This document shows positions 1 through 8,823 of a DNA stretch of 64,000 bases, piece by piece. Made by a program: the position numbers and the translations under genes. The notes beneath the pieces were generated by a model. It made no database searches, was not told the origin of the DNA, and saw only the letters and a program-made list of their open reading frames with translations. This DNA comes from Thermoleophilaceae bacterium (GTDB lineage: Bacteria; Actinomycetota; Thermoleophilia; Solirubrobacterales; Thermoleophilaceae). The stretch lies in NCBI GenBank assembly GCA_030446485.1, contig JAUJNF010000005.1:67739-131738 (forward strand), written 5' to 3'. The first letter of the stretch is position 1; every line of letters starts with the position of its first letter.

Positions 1-983
1 ACCCGCCGGTGGGCGTCCTGGTGGTGGACAACGCCTCCACCGATGGCACCGAGGAGCGCCTGGTCGAGTGCGGGGTGGGCCGCCGGCTGCCGATCGACTA
101 CCTGCGGGTCCAGCGTAACGGCGGCGGGGCCGAGGGCTTTCACTACGGCGTGGCCCGCGGGCGAGAGCGCGATGTCGACTGGTTGTGGCTCATGGACGAC
201 GACTGCGAGCCGGCCGAAGATTCCCTGGAGCGCCTCCTCTCCTGCCCACGGGCATCCGACCCCGAGGCCTGTGCGTTGACCCCGCTCGTGAAGACGCCGG
301 AGGATCAGGTGCTGCCGCTCAACCGGGGGTGGCTGCGGCCGCGTTGGTTCCGGTCGCCCATCGTCGGCCTCGCACCTAGCGACTACACCCGTACCGAGCT
401 GGCCCTCGACTTCACGTCGCTGGTCGGGCCGTTGGTCCGGACCTCGGCCGCACGAGCGTTGCCTCCCCCCCGCCGCGACTTCTTCATCTGGTTCGACGAT
501 CTCGAGTACTTCTCGCGGCTGACCCGATTGGGCAGCCTATGGCTCGTGCCTGCGAGCGTCATGTACCACAAGGACCCGCGCCAGCTAGTCGGCCTCGGCT
601 TCCGGTCCCTGTGGGCGGAGTTCGCAACGGGCTATCCCTTCGCGCAACTCTGGAAGCGGCTGTACGGGCTGCGCAACCTCATCTACTGCGGCCGGCGGGA
701 CGGCTACCTCACCGCGGGCCGAGCGGCTTCGTTCGCCTTCGTCTCGGCCGTGCGCGGCCTGCTGTTCGAGTCCCACCGCGTGCGGACCCTGCGCCTCACC
801 ATCCTCTACGCCGGGCAGGGCTGGCGTGGGGTGTTCCGCAACGTGCCGCCGGCCCGCTGGGGAGAGGTGGCCCACGAGCGGCGGCCCGCCGCATGGGTCC
901 AGCGCGAGAGCCTTGGCTACCACGAGCCCGTCGACGAACCGGTTCGCCGCCTGCCCGTCACCGCGGAGGCCTCGGCGCCATGA
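1..983 (+). CDS. Family 2 glycosyltransferase, 5' end outside window
   Basis: The frame is already open at base 1, so roughly the first 35 residues (judged from the next gene) lie upstream. It is a GT-A fold glycosyltransferase: the nucleotide-sugar motif VDNASTDGT is the first thing visible and the acidic metal-binding patch LMDDDCEP follows about 50 residues later. The stop overlaps the start of the next gene (ATGA), and the two proteins are clearly similar, so they look like a tandem duplicate that is co-translated. The length and DDD-type patch resemble galactofuranosyl- or rhamnosyltransferases of envelope glycans (GlfT/WbbL-like). The donor and acceptor cannot be read from sequence. A role in surface polysaccharide is inferred from the rfb genes nearby. 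Confidence 0.85.
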   Translation, partial: PPVGVLVVDNASTDGTEERLVECGVGRRLPIDYLRVQRNGGGAEGFHYGVARGRERDVDWLWLMDDDCEPAEDSLERLLSCPRASDPEACALTPLVKTPEDQVLPLNRGWLRPRWFRSPIVGLAPSDYTRTELALDFTSLVGPLVRTSAARALPPPRRDFFIWFDDLEYFSRLTRLGSLWLVPASVMYHKDPRQLVGLGFRSLWAEFATGYPFAQLWKRLYGLRNLIYCGRRDGYLTAGRAASFAFVSAVRGLLFESHRVRTLRLTILYAGQGWRGVFRNVPPARWGEVAHERRPAAWVQRESLGYHEPVDEPVRRLPVTAEASAP

Positions 984-1954
984 GCACCGTCTGCGCCTTC
1001 GTGCTGACGCGCAACCGCAAGGACCTGCTGCTGGAGTGCATTCGGGCGCTGCAGGCCCAGACCCACCGGCCGCAGCGGATCCTCCTGGTGGACAACGCCT
1101 CCACCGACGGCACCGAGGGGCTGCTGCGCGAGCAGGGCGTGCTCAGGGACCCACTCGTGTCGTTCGTGCGGCTGGAGGAGAACCGCGGCAGCGCCGGCGG
1201 ATACGCCGAGGGTGTGCGCCTGGGCCTGGAAGAGGGCACCGACTGGCTGTGGCTGATGGACGACGACGCCGAGCCGCGGGCCGACGCCCTGGAGCGCCTG
1301 CTGGCGGCGCCACCCGCGCGCGACCCCGGCGTGGCCATGGTGTGCCCGCGGGTCGAGCAGCCGGACGGGAGCATCGAGACCCTGCACCGGTGTCGTATGG
1401 GCCGGTTCGTATACGCCCTGGAGCCTGCGGCCTACGCCCCGGGCACCTTCGCCTCGTTCGAATGCGCCTCCTTCGTCGGGATGATGATTCGCAGCTCGGT
1501 GGCCCGCTCCATCGGCCCGCCGCGCGCGGAGCTCTTCATCGCCTACGACGACGTCGAGTTCTCCCTCCGCGTCCGCGAGCGCGGAGAGATCCGTCTGGTC
1601 CCCGAGAGCGTCGTGGTGCACAAGCTCCACATCGGCGGCAACGCCGTCACGCGACGCAGCCGCTTTTGGAACCGGCTGCTCGGGCAGCACTACACCTCCG
1701 CGTCGTGGGAGGGCTACTGGAAGAACCTCTACGGGGTGCGCAACTTCATGTGGATCAAGCACCAGCGCCGGCGGATCACCCCGCTTGCCTTCGCCGGGCT
1801 GACGGCCATCTACCTGCTCAAGTCGGCCCTCTACGACGAGCGGCCGCTGCGCCGCGCGCCGTGGATCGTGCGCTTCGCGCGCAAGGGGCGCCATGGTGAC
1901 TTCTCGGGACCGGGCCCAGAGGAGTGGGCCCGGATGGTGGCCTCCGGCCGGTGA
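980..1954 (+). CDS. Family 2 glycosyltransferase (GlfT/WbbL-like)
   Basis: A complete 324-residue GT-A glycosyltransferase. The ATG at 980 overlaps the previous stop and directly precedes the first beta strand (STVCAFVLTRNRKDLL). VDNASTDGT lies at about residue 35 and the metal-binding patch LMDDDAEP at about 93. A second acidic motif, AYDDVEFSLR, near 195 is the usual place for the catalytic base region. There is no signal peptide or membrane segment, so it probably works on the inner face of the membrane. It is a paralogue of the upstream gene. Likely role: adding a sugar (rhamnose or galactofuranose type) to a lipid-linked envelope glycan. The substrate is not determined. Confidence 0.88.
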   Translation: MSTVCAFVLTRNRKDLLLECIRALQAQTHRPQRILLVDNASTDGTEGLLREQGVLRDPLVSFVRLEENRGSAGGYAEGVRLGLEEGTDWLWLMDDDAEPRADALERLLAAPPARDPGVAMVCPRVEQPDGSIETLHRCRMGRFVYALEPAAYAPGTFASFECASFVGMMIRSSVARSIGPPRAELFIAYDDVEFSLRVRERGEIRLVPESVVVHKLHIGGNAVTRRSRFWNRLLGQHYTSASWEGYWKNLYGVRNFMWIKHQRRRITPLAFAGLTAIYLLKSALYDERPLRRAPWIVRFARKGRHGDFSGPGPEEWARMVASGR

Positions 1955-1966
1955 GGCGGATGGCGC

Positions 1967-2965
1967 TCAGTCGTTGCGCCAAGACGGCGGGAGGTTGCGC
2001 TCGACCTCGATGCCCGTGAAGGAGCTGGTCGCGCGGGGACCGTGCTCGCGGGCCCACTCGACCATGCGCATGACCCCCTCGCGGAGGTCGGTGCCCGCCC
2101 TCATGCCGAAGACGCGCTCCACCTTCGAATGATCGGAGTAGGCGTGCTGCACCTCGTTGCGGGCGCTGAGGTGGCGCACCGGGTGGTCGGAAGCCGACAT
2201 CGCGCGCCGCACCACCTCGGCCAGGTGGTTCACCGAGTAGGGCACGTCGGCCCCGATGTTGAAGACCTCGCCGAGAGCCGCCGGAGTGCCGGGGGCGGCA
2301 GCAAGGGCGGGCACGACGTCGCCCACGTAGGAGAAGGCGCGCGTCTGCTCCCCGTCGCCGAAGATCGTGAGCGGCTCGCCCTGAAGGATCTGATTGATGA
2401 AGATCCCGAGCACGTTGCGATAGCGGTCGCCGATGTTCTGCAGCTCCCCGTAGACGTTGTGCGGCCGGAAGATCACGTACGGCAGCCCGAACATCTCGTG
2501 CGACACCGCGAGCTCCTGCTCGACCGCGAACTTCGCGATGCCGTACGAGTCCTCGGGCTCGGGCCGCAGCTCCTCGCGCATCGGCACCTGGCCCGCTCCG
2601 TAGACCGCGATCGACGAGGTGAACACGAAGCAGCTGACGTCATGGTTGATCGAGGCGTTGATCAGGTTCACGCTCCCGATCACGTTGTTCGTGTAGTTGA
2701 AGCGCTTGATGAAGTGGGAGAGCCCCTCCGCCGCGTAGGCGGCGAGGTGGTAGACGTGGTCGAAGCGCACCTCCGCGAACAGCCGGTCGATCAAGTCGTG
2801 GTCGACGATCGAGCCCTGCACGAAGCGCGCCCGCGGGTCCACGTTGTCGGTGAAGCCGCCGCTGAGGTCGTCGAGGGCCACCACCTCGTGACCACCGTCG
2901 AGCAGGGCGCGGGTGAGGTGGGCGCCCATGAACCCGGCGCCTCCGGTGACGAGACTTCTCGGCAT
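1967..2965 (-). CDS. NAD-dependent sugar epimerase/dehydratase
   Basis: An extended short-chain dehydrogenase of the nucleotide-sugar epimerase family, 332 residues from the ATG at 2965. A TTG 12 bases further upstream is possible, but the ATG sits right before the Rossmann strand. The dinucleotide motif TGGAGFMG is at residue 6, and the catalytic Tyr-x3-Lys is seen in SYGIAKFAVE near 143. The family converts UDP- or GDP-sugars (4-epimerisation or similar). It starts 26 bases from a divergent glycosyltransferase, so the intergenic space must carry both promoters. It probably supplies an activated sugar to the surrounding transferases. The exact substrate (UDP-glucose/galactose or other) is inference. 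Confidence 0.85.
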   Translation of the reverse strand: MPRSLVTGGAGFMGAHLTRALLDGGHEVVALDDLSGGFTDNVDPRARFVQGSIVDHDLIDRLFAEVRFDHVYHLAAYAAEGLSHFIKRFNYTNNVIGSVNLINASINHDVSCFVFTSSIAVYGAGQVPMREELRPEPEDSYGIAKFAVEQELAVSHEMFGLPYVIFRPHNVYGELQNIGDRYRNVLGIFINQILQGEPLTIFGDGEQTRAFSYVGDVVPALAAAPGTPAALGEVFNIGADVPYSVNHLAEVVRRAMSASDHPVRHLSARNEVQHAYSDHSKVERVFGMRAGTDLREGVMRMVEWAREHGPRATSSFTGIEVERNLPPSWRND

Positions 2966-2991
2966 GGGCCGGCGCAACCTAGCCCATCCGC

Positions 2992-3963
2992 GTGCCTACA
3001 CTGCCCGGCGCCGTGATCTCCGTGGTGATGCCCGTCCGCAACGGCGGCGAGGACTTCCGGCGCTGCCTCGACGCCATCGCCGCCCAGGAGATCGACGAAG
3101 AGGTGGAGATCGTGGTGGTTGACTCGAGCTCCACGGACGGAAGCGTCGAGCTGGCTCGGTCCTACGGGGCGCGGGTACACGTGATCCCGAAGGAGGACTT
3201 CAACCACGGTGCCACCCGCAACCTCGGCGTGACGCTTGCCCGCGGTGACGTGCTCGCCTTCACGAGCCATGACGCCTACGCAACGTCCAGCACCTGGCTT
3301 GCGCGGCTTGTTGCCCCGCTGCGGGCCGATGCGGCGGGCGCCCTGGCGGGTAGCTACGGGCGCCAGATCCCGCACGTCGATGCCCGCCCGCCCGAGCGCT
3401 TCTTCCTCGACTTCCTCTACGGACCCACGGCGCGCGTTCAGCGAGCGAGCAGCCCGGACGAGCTCAGCATGCAGACCACGCTCTTCTCGAACGTGAACGC
3501 GGCGGTGCGGCGGTCGCTGTTCGAGACCTTCCGCTTCGTCGACGACATCATCCTCAGCGAGGACCAGGAGTGGTCGCGGCGGGTCCTCCTCGGGGGCTAT
3601 GCGCTCGCATACGTGCCAGAGGCGGCCGTGCACCACTCACACCCGTACACGCTGCGACAGGCCTTTCGGCGCTTCTTCGACTCCGGAGCCTCGGCCGAGC
3701 GCGCGTACCTGTCCGGGGCGCGCCCCTCGGCGGCCGTCCTCCGTCGTGAGGCCCTGCGCTACGCCCGAGGCGAGCTGGCCTGGCTGGTGCGCACGCGGCA
3801 GGCCAGGTGGCTGCCCTACGCCGTGGTCTACGAGGGAACCAAGTTCGTGGGACTGCAGCTCGGCATCCGCCACCGGCTGCTCCCGATGTGGTTGAAGCTC
3901 CGCCTGACCGGGCAACCCGTGTACTGGACCAGGTTCCACGCGGAGGGGCCCACTCGCCCGTGA
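2992..3963 (+). CDS. Family 2 glycosyltransferase, rhamnosyltransferase-like
   Basis: A 323-residue GT2 protein. The GTG at 2992 is the first start; another GTG at 3013 lies immediately before the first strand (ISVVMPVRNGG) and may be the real one. VVDSSSTDGS lies near residue 40 and the SHDAYA patch, in the DxD position, near 90. An acidic SEDQEW motif near 188 fits the catalytic base. The pattern FNHGATRN followed by a GD.LAF strand is typical of rhamnosyltransferases making rhamnose-containing polysaccharide, which agrees with the rfb genes at 6-8.7 kb. It is transcribed divergently from the epimerase gene. Confidence 0.82.
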   Translation: MPTLPGAVISVVMPVRNGGEDFRRCLDAIAAQEIDEEVEIVVVDSSSTDGSVELARSYGARVHVIPKEDFNHGATRNLGVTLARGDVLAFTSHDAYATSSTWLARLVAPLRADAAGALAGSYGRQIPHVDARPPERFFLDFLYGPTARVQRASSPDELSMQTTLFSNVNAAVRRSLFETFRFVDDIILSEDQEWSRRVLLGGYALAYVPEAAVHHSHPYTLRQAFRRFFDSGASAERAYLSGARPSAAVLRREALRYARGELAWLVRTRQARWLPYAVVYEGTKFVGLQLGIRHRLLPMWLKLRLTGQPVYWTRFHAEGPTRP

Positions 3964-4033
3964 GCGCGTAGCGGATCGAGCGCGCCGACGCGTTACCTAT
4001 CCTTTTGAGCCGGATAGCGCGACTCTTGGCCGC

Positions 4034-5305
4034 TTGCCCGGTTATAGACCGGCCACGGGCACACGAAGCTCCCAAACCCTCTTCGCCATCAACCCTCCCA
4101 CACAGCTGCAGTCACCGCCCTCGGCCGGTCCGGCTCGCCCCCCCCTGAAGCACGCGAGGGGCGTGTCCGTGGTTATCCCCTGCCTCAACGAGGCAGAGAC
4201 CATCGCCCGCTGCGTGAGCCTCGCCCGGAGCGCGCTCGAGGACAACGGGATTCCCGGCGAGGTGATCGTCGTAGACAACGGATCGGATGACGGGAGCCAG
4301 GATCTGGCCACCGAGGCCGGCGCGCGCGTGATCAACGAGCCGCGGCGCGGTTACGGCAGTGCGTACCTGGCGGGCTTCGCCGGGGCGACGGGCGACTACA
4401 TCGTGATGGCCGACGCCGACCTCACCTACGACTTCGGCGACATACCACGGTTCGTGGAGCAGCTCGATGCGGGCGCGCAGCTCGTGATCGGCGACCGGAT
4501 GGACAACATCCACCCCGGCGCGATGCCGGCGCTCCACCGCTACGTGGGCAACCCGGTGCTCTCCGGCACGCTCAACCTCTTCTTCCGGACCGGCGTGAAG
4601 GACGCGCACTGCGGGATGCGCGGCTTCCGCCGTGACGTCCTGCCCCAGCTCGACCTGCGCACGACGGGCATGGAGTTCGCCTCCGAGATGGTCATCCGGG
4701 CCGCCAAGGAGGACCTCGACATCAGGCAGTTCCCGATCGAGTACCACCCCCGCGGCGGCGAGTCCAAGCTCTCGAGCTTCCGGGACGGCTGGCGGCACCT
4801 GCGCTTCCTGCTGATCCACAGTCCCACCCACCTGTTCGTGATACCCGGAGCCGCGCTGGCAGTCCTGGGGGCGATCATCGGGTTGACGGTGTTGTCCAGC
4901 GTGAACGTGTTCGGCCGCAGCTGGGACATCCACACGATGGTGGCGGGCGCCCTGCTCATGATCATCGGCACACAGGTGCTGGCTCTCGGACTGTGCGCCC
5001 ACGCCTACGGCACCTACTTCATGGGCGAGAAGGACCGCTGGTTCGACGCGATGAGAGCGCGCTTCAACCTCGAACACGGGCTGCTCCTCGGTGGTGTCTT
5101 CATCGCCGCGGGACTCGCCGCGGCAGCCTGGATCGTGGGCCGATGGGTGGACCGGGGCTTCGGCGAGTTGTCGGAGGAGCGTCTCGCGGTCTTGGCGGCC
5201 ACGCTACTGATCGTGGGCGTGCAGGTCTTCTTCTCGTCCTTCCTGCTGAGCATCCTCGGCCTGCGGCGGCGCCCGGGGCGCGTCGGCACCGGCGAGCGGC
5301 TCTAG
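4034..5305 (+). CDS. Membrane-anchored polyprenyl-phosphate glycosyltransferase (GT2)
   Basis: A DPM1/GtrB-like GT2 catalytic domain, with SVVIPCLNEAET, VVDNGSDDGS and MADADLTYDF as the nucleotide- and metal-binding motifs, followed by four hydrophobic segments in the last 150 residues. Such enzymes move a sugar from a nucleotide donor to polyprenyl phosphate at the membrane, for later use by periplasmic-side transferases. The start is uncertain: TTG 4034 is the first possible, but the first 43 residues are low-complexity and not part of the fold, and GTG 4163 lies directly before the first strand. A TATAGA box at 4043-4048 would favour the later start. It ends 5 bases from the convergent yebC gene. 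Confidence 0.85.
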   Translation: MPGYRPATGTRSSQTLFAINPPTQLQSPPSAGPARPPLKHARGVSVVIPCLNEAETIARCVSLARSALEDNGIPGEVIVVDNGSDDGSQDLATEAGARVINEPRRGYGSAYLAGFAGATGDYIVMADADLTYDFGDIPRFVEQLDAGAQLVIGDRMDNIHPGAMPALHRYVGNPVLSGTLNLFFRTGVKDAHCGMRGFRRDVLPQLDLRTTGMEFASEMVIRAAKEDLDIRQFPIEYHPRGGESKLSSFRDGWRHLRFLLIHSPTHLFVIPGAALAVLGAIIGLTVLSSVNVFGRSWDIHTMVAGALLMIIGTQVLALGLCAHAYGTYFMGEKDRWFDAMRARFNLEHGLLLGGVFIAAGLAAAAWIVGRWVDRGFGELSEERLAVLAATLLIVGVQVFFSSFLLSILGLRRRPGRVGTGERL

Positions 5306-5310
5306 CTGCC

Positions 5311-6063
5311 CTACGCGGCCGCGGCGCGTTCCAGCGCCTCGGCGTCGACGTCGAAGTTGGCGTGCACCGCCACGACGTCGTCGTGGCTCTCGAGCGTCTC
5401 GATGAGGCGCATCAGCGCGCCGATGTGTGCCTCCTCGACCTCCACTCGATTGTCCGGCCGCATCGTCACCTCGGCCGATTGGAGCTCGACCTCGGCGGTC
5501 TCCAGCGCCTCGCGCACTCCGGGCAGGTCGGCCGGGGCGGTCACGATCTCGAGCACGTCGTCGTCCCTGACCACGTCCTCGGCTCCGGCGTCGATGGCCG
5601 GCATCAGATCGTCCTCGGAGTAGCGCGCGGCGTCCACCAGCAACAGGCCCTTCTTGTGAAAGTTCCAGGCCACCGAGCCGGGCTCACCCAGGCCACCGCC
5701 GCTCTTCGAGAAGGTGTGGCGTACATCCGCCCCCGTCCGGTTGCGGTTGTCGGTGAGCGCCTCAACGAGCATCGCCACCCCGCCCGGGCCATACCCCTCG
5801 TACACCACCGCCTCGAACGCCTCGGCGTCAGAGTCGGCCCCCGTGCCCTTGGCGATTGCGCGCTCGATGTTGTCCTTGGGCATCCGCGCATCCTTGGCCT
5901 TCTGCACCGCCGTGGCCAGCGCGGCGTTGCCCTCGATGCTGCCGCCGCCCTCCCGCGCCGCCACCTGGATGGCGCGTGCCAGCTTGGTGAAGAGCTGGCC
6001 GCGCTTGGCGTCGACCGCGCCCTTCTTGTGCTTGATCGAGGACCACTTCGAATGTCCGGACAT
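5311..6063 (-). CDS. yebC: YebC/PmpR family regulator (TACO1-like)
   Basis: A 250-residue protein that opens with the family hallmark MSGHSKWSSIKHKK and keeps the DARMPKDNIERAI-type helix and the YEGYGPGG.A segment. Length and motifs match the universal YebC family, whose members act as DNA-binding regulators and/or help ribosomes through difficult stretches such as polyproline. Here it stands alone on the minus strand, just downstream of the rfb genes and convergent with the glycosyltransferase. In many high-GC Gram-positives it neighbours ruvC and pdxT instead, so this location is slightly unusual. The identification is firm; the molecular role in this organism is inferred from the family. 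Confidence 0.95.
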   Translation of the reverse strand: MSGHSKWSSIKHKKGAVDAKRGQLFTKLARAIQVAAREGGGSIEGNAALATAVQKAKDARMPKDNIERAIAKGTGADSDAEAFEAVVYEGYGPGGVAMLVEALTDNRNRTGADVRHTFSKSGGGLGEPGSVAWNFHKKGLLLVDAARYSEDDLMPAIDAGAEDVVRDDDVLEIVTAPADLPGVREALETAEVELQSAEVTMRPDNRVEVEEAHIGALMRLIETLESHDDVVAVHANFDVDAEALERAAAA

Positions 6064-6086
6064 GGCGCTAAGTCTACGAAGAGCCG

Positions 6087-6638
6087 TTACGGCATCCAGC
6101 GGAAAGGCAGCTCCTCGGCCACCTCGCTCAGCAGCGGCGCCCGGGCATCCCGCGGCGAGGGCTTCAGGTCCAGGTCGGGCCAGGCGATCCCCAGGTCGGG
6201 ATCGTCGTAGGCGATGCCCCCGTCACTGAACGAGTCGTAGTACGAGGACACCTTGTACACCACGTCGGCCACCTCGGACTCCACGCAGAACCCGTGCGCG
6301 AAGCCGTCGGGGCAGTAGAGCTGGTGGTGGTTGTCCTCGCTCAGCACGTGTGCCTCCCATTGACCGAAGGTGGGAGAGCCGCGCCGGATGTCCACGAGCA
6401 CGTCGAGAATCGCCCCCCGGGCGCAGCGCACCAGCTTGCTCTGACCGGGTTGGTAGTGCATCCCGCGCACCACCCCCCGGCGCGAGCGGGAGTGGTTGTC
6501 CTGGACGAACTCGTCGTGGATCCCCAGCTCGGCATAAACGGCCCGGCGGTAGGTCTCCAAGAAGAAGCCGCGCTCGTCTCCGCGTACCACCGGGCGAATC
6601 AGCCGCGGGCCTTCCAGACGAGTGGCGAGCGCCTCCAC
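6087..6638 (-). CDS. rfbC: dTDP-4-dehydrorhamnose 3,5-epimerase
   Basis: RmlC, the third step of dTDP-L-rhamnose synthesis. The 183-residue cupin-fold protein has FVQDNHSRSRRGVVRGMHYQ, in which the His is the catalytic base, and CPDGFAHGF in the substrate pocket. It is the last gene of a minus-strand set rfbA-rfbB-rfbC and starts 6 bases after rfbB. The final reductase gene rfbD is not found in the window, so the pathway must be completed elsewhere on the chromosome. The product, dTDP-rhamnose, is the probable donor for the nearby glycosyltransferases. Confidence 0.94.
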   Translation of the reverse strand: MEALATRLEGPRLIRPVVRGDERGFFLETYRRAVYAELGIHDEFVQDNHSRSRRGVVRGMHYQPGQSKLVRCARGAILDVLVDIRRGSPTFGQWEAHVLSEDNHHQLYCPDGFAHGFCVESEVADVVYKVSSYYDSFSDGGIAYDDPDLGIAWPDLDLKPSPRDARAPLLSEVAEELPFRWMP

Positions 6639-6644
6639 GCGGTA

Positions 6645-7646
6645 CTAGGAGGCGAGCGCGCGGCCGTACTGGCGCTCGTAGTAGGCGCGGTACTCGCCGC
6701 TGCGGATCGGCTCCCACCACGGCTCGTTGTCGCGGTACCAGCTCACCGTGCGCTCGAGCCCCTCGGCGAAGTGCGTCAGCGGCTCCCACCCGAGCGCCCT
6801 CACCTTGCCGGAGGACAGCGAGTAGCGGCGGTCATGGCCGAGGCGGTCGGGCACGTGCTCGATGAGCGACTCGTCGCGTCCGGTGAGCTCGAGGATCCGC
6901 CTGATCACCGTCAGGTTCTCCTCCTCGTCCGGCCCCCCGACGTTGTAGACCTCGCCGGCGACGCCCTCGCGCAGCACCAGGTCGATCGCGCGCGCGAAGT
7001 CCTCGACGTAGAGCCAGTTGCGCACCTGGCGCCCGTCGCCGTAGACCGGCAGCGGATCGCCCGCCAGGGCGTTCAGCACGCAGAGCGGAATCAGCTTCTC
7101 GGGATATTGCCGCGGGCCGTAGTTGTTCGACCCGCGGCAGATCAGGGCCTGCGTGCCGTAGGTGTGGAAGTGCGCCGAGGCGAGCAGATCGCCGGCCGCC
7201 TTGGTGGCGCTGTACGGCGACGACGGGTTGAGGGGCGACTCCTCGATGAACGACCCGGAGGCGATCGAACCGTAGACCTCGTCGGTCGAGACCTGCAGGT
7301 AACGGGACACCCGGTGCTCGCGCGCGGCCTCGAGCAGCACCGAGGTGCCGATCAGGTGGGTTCGGGCAAAGGCGTCGGCGTCGGCGATCGAGCGGTCGAC
7401 GTGCGACTCGGCCGCGAAGTTCACCACCGCCTGGCAGCCGGCCATGGCGCCGCGCACCGCGTCGCGGTCCTCGATCGCGCCCTCTAGGAAGTCGATCCGG
7501 TCGGCGACTTCGTCCAGGTTCTCCCTGCGGCCGGCGTACGTGAGCTTGTCGAGCACGACGATCTCGTCCTCGGGGCGCTCGTCGAGCACCAGGCGCACGT
7601 AGGCCGAGCCGATGAAGCCGGCGCCGCCGGTCACGAGGATGCGCAT
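6645..7646 (-). CDS. rfbB: dTDP-glucose 4,6-dehydratase
   Basis: RmlB, the second step of dTDP-rhamnose synthesis. The frame is open well upstream, but the ATG at 7646 gives the canonical N-terminus MRILVTGGAGFIGSAYVR, and it overlaps the rfbA stop by one base (TGATG), so 333 residues are taken. The STDEVYGS motif carries the Thr-Asp-Glu catalytic set, YSATKAAGD gives Tyr-x3-Lys, and CRGSNNYGPRQ follows in the expected place. It uses bound NAD+ to form the 4-keto-6-deoxy sugar. Translation is coupled with rfbA upstream and rfbC downstream. Confidence 0.96.
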   Translation of the reverse strand: MRILVTGGAGFIGSAYVRLVLDERPEDEIVVLDKLTYAGRRENLDEVADRIDFLEGAIEDRDAVRGAMAGCQAVVNFAAESHVDRSIADADAFARTHLIGTSVLLEAAREHRVSRYLQVSTDEVYGSIASGSFIEESPLNPSSPYSATKAAGDLLASAHFHTYGTQALICRGSNNYGPRQYPEKLIPLCVLNALAGDPLPVYGDGRQVRNWLYVEDFARAIDLVLREGVAGEVYNVGGPDEEENLTVIRRILELTGRDESLIEHVPDRLGHDRRYSLSSGKVRALGWEPLTHFAEGLERTVSWYRDNEPWWEPIRSGEYRAYYERQYGRALAS

Positions 7647-8719
7647 CAGAGGATCGAGATCTCGGCGTTGTCCCCGACCACGAAGCGGTAGGCGCGAGGC
7701 AACGTCGGCCCGCGGGTGATCGTCACGTTGCGCCCGATCAGGCTCGCCTCGACTCGGCCCTCCAGATCGGTGACCGAAGAGCCGGAGAGCACGATCGAGT
7801 GCTCGATCTCCGCTCGGGCGATCGTCACGTTCTCGCCGATGGCCGTATAGGGGCCGATGTAGGCGTCGGTGATCTGCGAGCCGGCGCCGATCACCGCCGG
7901 CCCGCGCACGGTGGCCCGCTCGAGCCGCGCGCCGGCGGCGATCTCCACCCGTCCCTCGACCCGCGAGTCCACGAGGTCGCCCTCGAGCTTCTCCCCCAGG
8001 TCGTCGAGGATGAGCCGGTTGGCCTCGAGCATGTCCTGCACCTGACCGGTGTCCTTCCACCACCCGTGCACGATGTGGGAGTCCACGCGCAGGCCGCCGT
8101 CGATGAGGTGCTGGATCGCGTCGGTGATCTCGAGCTCCCCGCGCCAGGACGGCCGGATGGCCCGCGCCGCGTCGAAGATGGCGGCGGTGAACATGTACAC
8201 CCCCACGAGGGCGAGGTCGCTCTCGGGCACCTCGGGCTTCTCTGTAAGGCGCTTCACCCCGTCCCCGTCGAGCTCGGCCACGCCGTAGTTCTCGGGGTCG
8301 ATGACCGGGGTGAGGAGGATCAGCGCGTCGGGCTCCTCGGTCCGGAAGGCCTCGACCAGAGCGTTGATGCCGTTCCTCAGGAGGTTGTCGCCGAGGTACA
8401 TCACGAACGGCTCGCGACCGAGGAACGGCTCAGCGGTGAGCACCGCGTGCGCGAGCCCCAGCGGCTCGTCCTGCTCGATGTAGGTGACCGACACCCCGTG
8501 CGCCTCACCGGTGCCGACGGCGGCCCGGATCTCGTCGCCGGTCTCGGGGGCGATCACGATGCCCACATCGGTGATGCCGGCCGACGCCATGGCGTCGATG
8601 CCGTAGAACAGCACCGGCTTGTTGGCCACCGGCACGAGCTGCTTGGCGCTCGTATGCGTGATCGGGCGCAGGCGGGTGCCCTTGCCGCCCGAGAGGATGA
8701 GGCCCTTGAGCTCCTTCAT
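7646..8719 (-). CDS. rfbA: Glucose-1-phosphate thymidylyltransferase, long form
   Basis: RmlA, the first committed step: dTTP plus glucose-1-phosphate gives dTDP-glucose. The signature LSGGKGTRLRP is at residue 8 from the ATG at 8719, chosen over an 8-codon longer start because it fits the family N-terminus. QDEPLGLAHAV and MYLGDNLL follow. At 357 residues it is the long, actinobacterial/archaeal form with a C-terminal left-handed beta-helix (repeating hexads such as ARLERATVRGPAVIG) rather than the short 290-residue type. It is the first gene of the rfbA-rfbB-rfbC operon and is divergent from the next glycosyltransferase. Confidence 0.93.
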   Translation of the reverse strand: MKELKGLILSGGKGTRLRPITHTSAKQLVPVANKPVLFYGIDAMASAGITDVGIVIAPETGDEIRAAVGTGEAHGVSVTYIEQDEPLGLAHAVLTAEPFLGREPFVMYLGDNLLRNGINALVEAFRTEEPDALILLTPVIDPENYGVAELDGDGVKRLTEKPEVPESDLALVGVYMFTAAIFDAARAIRPSWRGELEITDAIQHLIDGGLRVDSHIVHGWWKDTGQVQDMLEANRLILDDLGEKLEGDLVDSRVEGRVEIAAGARLERATVRGPAVIGAGSQITDAYIGPYTAIGENVTIARAEIEHSIVLSGSSVTDLEGRVEASLIGRNVTITRGPTLPRAYRFVVGDNAEISIL

Positions 8720-8823
8720 GCGGGAAGTGGCGCAGGCGGGCAAGCGGCCCGAGGGGGTGGGGTCGTGCCCATGTCGCTGAGAACCTACCGGCGCGAGCCG
8801 AGTTGCGAAGCTCCCCCACCACC

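Noticed and set aside
2042-3016. Long plus-strand open frame opposite the epimerase gene
   Set aside because: Sequence is Val/Arg/His-rich with no recognisable motif; it is the antisense shadow of a conserved gene in GC-rich DNA. Many similar frames (for example opposite rfbA, dnaG, ppdK, dnaE2) were dropped for the same reason.
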